64,000 nucleotides of DNA, taken from positions 620,001-684,000 of the forward strand of contig NZ_BAAAGF010000001.1 of NCBI RefSeq assembly GCF_039524015.1, read 5' to 3'. Positions 62,148-64,000 of this stretch are shown piece by piece (the first letter of the stretch is position 1; the number at the start of each line of letters is the position of its first letter). Source of the stretch: Gaetbulibacter_B jejuensis. GTDB lineage: Bacteria > Bacteroidota > Bacteroidia > Flavobacteriales > Flavobacteriaceae. A program made the translations under genes and the position numbers. The notes below the pieces were generated by a model. The model had not been told where the DNA came from. It worked only from the letters and a program-made list of their open reading frames with translations, and made no database searches.

Positions 62148-64000
62148 ATGAAAATTGCTATTGCTTGTGTGTGTGTTTTAATGTCTTTTTGTGCTTTAGC
62201 GCAAGAATCGACCTCTAATTACAGAACCAAAAAAGTAGCAGTAAGTGATACCATAAAAATTGACACTGTAAGCATTAACTCTAGCAAGTTTGTGTTAAAG
62301 ACTAAAACTAATGTGGTTATTGACAGCTCTAAGTACAATGTCGATTTTTCTAAAGCGCTCTTAACTTTTAATGCTCCTGTAGAAACTGATACACTTGTTA
62401 TTGAATACTTGCGTTTTCCTGAGTTTATGACTCGTAAATATTTTCAGTTGGATGACAATATTATTGTCAATAACACCAATGATACACAACGATTGTATAG
62501 GTTGCAACAATCTACACTACAAAATAATTTCACACCTTTTGACGGTTTAAATACTTCAGGAAGTATCTCTAGAGGTGTTACTATTGGTAATAACCAAAAC
62601 TCAGTATTAAACAGTGAATTGGATTTGCAAATCACAGGTAAATTGAACGATAAAGTCTCACTGCGAGCATCAATACAAGATGCAAATATACCTTTGCAAG
62701 AGAGTGGATATTCGCAACGATTAGATGAGTTTGATCAAGTGTTTATTGAGTTGTTTAGTGACAATTGGAACATTAGAGCAGGAGATATCGATTTGGTTAA
62801 CAACAGTAGCTATTTTGCCAATTTTACTAAGCGAGTACAAGGATTGCTGGTTAATGTGGATTTAGAACACCCTAACTCTAAAACCAATTTTTTTGCTTCA
62901 GGTGCTTTGGTAAGAGGGCAGTTTACAACCAGTAAGTTTACAGCTCAAGAGGGTAACCAAGGTCCTTATAAACTTAGAGGACCAAATAACGAGTTGTTTG
63001 TGCTTATTGTTTCTGGAAGCGAAACGGTTTATGTTAATGGAATTCCGGTTGAACGTGGAGAAAACAAAGACTATATCATAGATTATAATGCTGGTGAGAT
63101 TATTTTCAACTCAACCTATCCTATCACTTCTGAAATGCGTATCACTGTCGATTATCAGTTTAGTGAACGTAATTTTTCGCGTTTTACAGCGTATGGAGGT
63201 GGAAGTTATGAAACCGAAAAACTAAAGTTAGGTGTTTCGGTGTATTCTGAAGTGGATGCTAAAAATCAACCCTTACAGCAAAACCTATCTAATGAACAAA
63301 AGCAAATATTGGCCAATGCAGGTGATGATAGCTCCTTAATGGTTGCGCCTTCTGATGTTCCTGAAAATTACAGTGAAAATCGAATTTTGTACAAAAAGGA
63401 ACTCATTAATGGTGTTGAAGCCTTTGTGTTTTCAAACAATCCTGATGACGAATTGTTTAATGTGAAATTCTCGTTGGTTGGTGATAATCAAGGAAATTAC
63501 ATTATAATAAATAGTAATGCCATTAATAATATTTACGAGTATGTGCCATCAGTAAATGGTGTGCCACAAGGAAATTATGAACCTGTTGTGCAGTTGATAG
63601 CACCTACAAAATTGCAGATAGCAGTACTGAATGCAACATATAAGCCAACTGAGAAAACAGATGTGTATTTTGAAGTTGCAGGAAGCAAAAACGACCTCAA
63701 TTTATTTTCGGGTTTAGATGATGCTAATAACGATGGGTTTGCTGCTAAATTAAAAGTGAACCAAAAACTGATACAAACCGATAGCCTTTGGAACTTAAAT
63801 GCTTATGTAGATGCAGATATTATCCAGGAGAATTTTAAAACCATTCAACGTTTGTATTATGCCGAATTTAACAGAGATTGGAACCTCGAAGATCCACTTG
63901 GTAATCAAAACCTGTTGAGTTCTGGAGTAGAATTATTTCATCCTAAAAAAGGAATTGCAAATTATAATTTTGAGTATTTAGGGTTTTCTGAAAACTTCAC
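62148..64000 (+). CDS. Large outer-membrane/surface protein, 3' end beyond the window
   Basis: The frame starts at MKIAIACVCVLMSFCALAQ (signal peptide) and stays open for 617 residues to the right edge. It is beta-rich, with many short amphipathic strands and a segment NGIPVERGENKDYIIDYNAG followed by EIIF, a D-Y-x-[IV]-D-Y-x-x-G-E-I pattern that I also associate with very large surface beta-proteins such as SprA. No enzymatic motif is seen. It diverges from xth. Function unknown. Confidence 0.8.
   Translation, partial: MKIAIACVCVLMSFCALAQESTSNYRTKKVAVSDTIKIDTVSINSSKFVLKTKTNVVIDSSKYNVDFSKALLTFNAPVETDTLVIEYLRFPEFMTRKYFQLDDNIIVNNTNDTQRLYRLQQSTLQNNFTPFDGLNTSGSISRGVTIGNNQNSVLNSELDLQITGKLNDKVSLRASIQDANIPLQESGYSQRLDEFDQVFIELFSDNWNIRAGDIDLVNNSSYFANFTKRVQGLLVNVDLEHPNSKTNFFASGALVRGQFTTSKFTAQEGNQGPYKLRGPNNELFVLIVSGSETVYVNGIPVERGENKDYIIDYNAGEIIFNSTYPITSEMRITVDYQFSERNFSRFTAYGGGSYETEKLKLGVSVYSEVDAKNQPLQQNLSNEQKQILANAGDDSSLMVAPSDVPENYSENRILYKKELINGVEAFVFSNNPDDELFNVKFSLVGDNQGNYIIINSNAINNIYEYVPSVNGVPQGNYEPVVQLIAPTKLQIAVLNATYKPTEKTDVYFEVAGSKNDLNLFSGLDDANNDGFAAKLKVNQKLIQTDSLWNLNAYVDADIIQENFKTIQRLYYAEFNRDWNLEDPLGNQNLLSSGVELFHPKKGIANYNFEYLGFSENF

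Noticed and set aside
1..64000. CRISPR arrays, transposons, prophage or integron signals
   Set aside because: No regularly spaced direct repeats, no transposase or integrase reading frame and no tRNA-associated attachment site were seen. The NAMPT-Prs pair resembles phage genes but has no phage neighbours.

Overview
The window is an AT-rich chromosomal segment from a gliding, marine-type member of the Flavobacteriaceae (Bacteroidota). The markers are gliding genes gldD and gldE, DUF4270, CarboxypepD_reg-type TonB receptors paired with lipoproteins, the family's TAnnTTTG -7 promoter box, weak Shine-Dalgarno sequences and an atpD-atpC pair split from the other ATP synthase genes. There are no rRNA, tRNA, CRISPR, transposase or integrase genes. 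Both edges cut genes: a cupin/JmjC-like protein on the left and a large outer-membrane protein on the right.

Layout. 1-9.3 kb: a cupin-like protein, a flotillin/NfeD-like pair, a BtuB-like TonB receptor divergent from a MocR-type regulator, a DUF2975 membrane protein with an XRE regulator, and two paralogous small membrane proteins. 9.3-20.4 kb: atpDC, a TonB receptor with an SGNH-hydrolase lipoprotein, then a leftward run of a truncated glycogen-synthase-like protein, DUF4270 and glmS. 20.4-25.7 kb: panC, panD, a flippase-like membrane protein, a pseudo-esterase, radA and a lipoprotein. 25.8-30.3 kb: ileS, a DksA-like protein and lspA. 30.4-33.4 kb: an NrtR-NAMPT-Prs NAD operon. 33.4-36.2 kb: an overlapping leftward operon of a retropepsin-like protease, RimK, an AstE/AspA-like hydrolase and 5-formyl-THF cyclo-ligase. 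36.3-47.8 kb: uvrC with a patatin-barrel protein, tyrosine catabolism (hmgA, hppD), then DUF3108, tryptophan dioxygenase, M23 peptidase and pgi. 48-52.2 kb: a TonB receptor and lipoprotein. 52.3-55.8 kb: mutY-ssb-gldE-gldD. 55.9-58 kb: HU, a 29-residue basic ribosomal-type protein and RNase E/G. 58-64 kb: a lipoprotein, an aldo-keto reductase, an LprI-like protein, an OmpA-family lipoprotein, exonuclease III and the partial surface protein.

Most of the window is housekeeping and surface biology. The strongest candidates for something new are regulatory or involve decayed enzymes. The MocR regulator has glutamine where the PLP-binding lysine should be. The NrtR operon carries three matching 21-bp operator palindromes and has the two-enzyme layout of the phage NAD-reconstitution pathway NARP1. 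The DUF2975/XRE operon has a pair of near-palindromic operators. Two conserved-context enzymes (an esterase and a GT5 glycosyltransferase) appear to have lost key catalytic features. Several start codons sit only 5-10 nt downstream of a -7 box, which suggests leaderless mRNAs. Function calls rest on motif recognition by eye; no database search was run.
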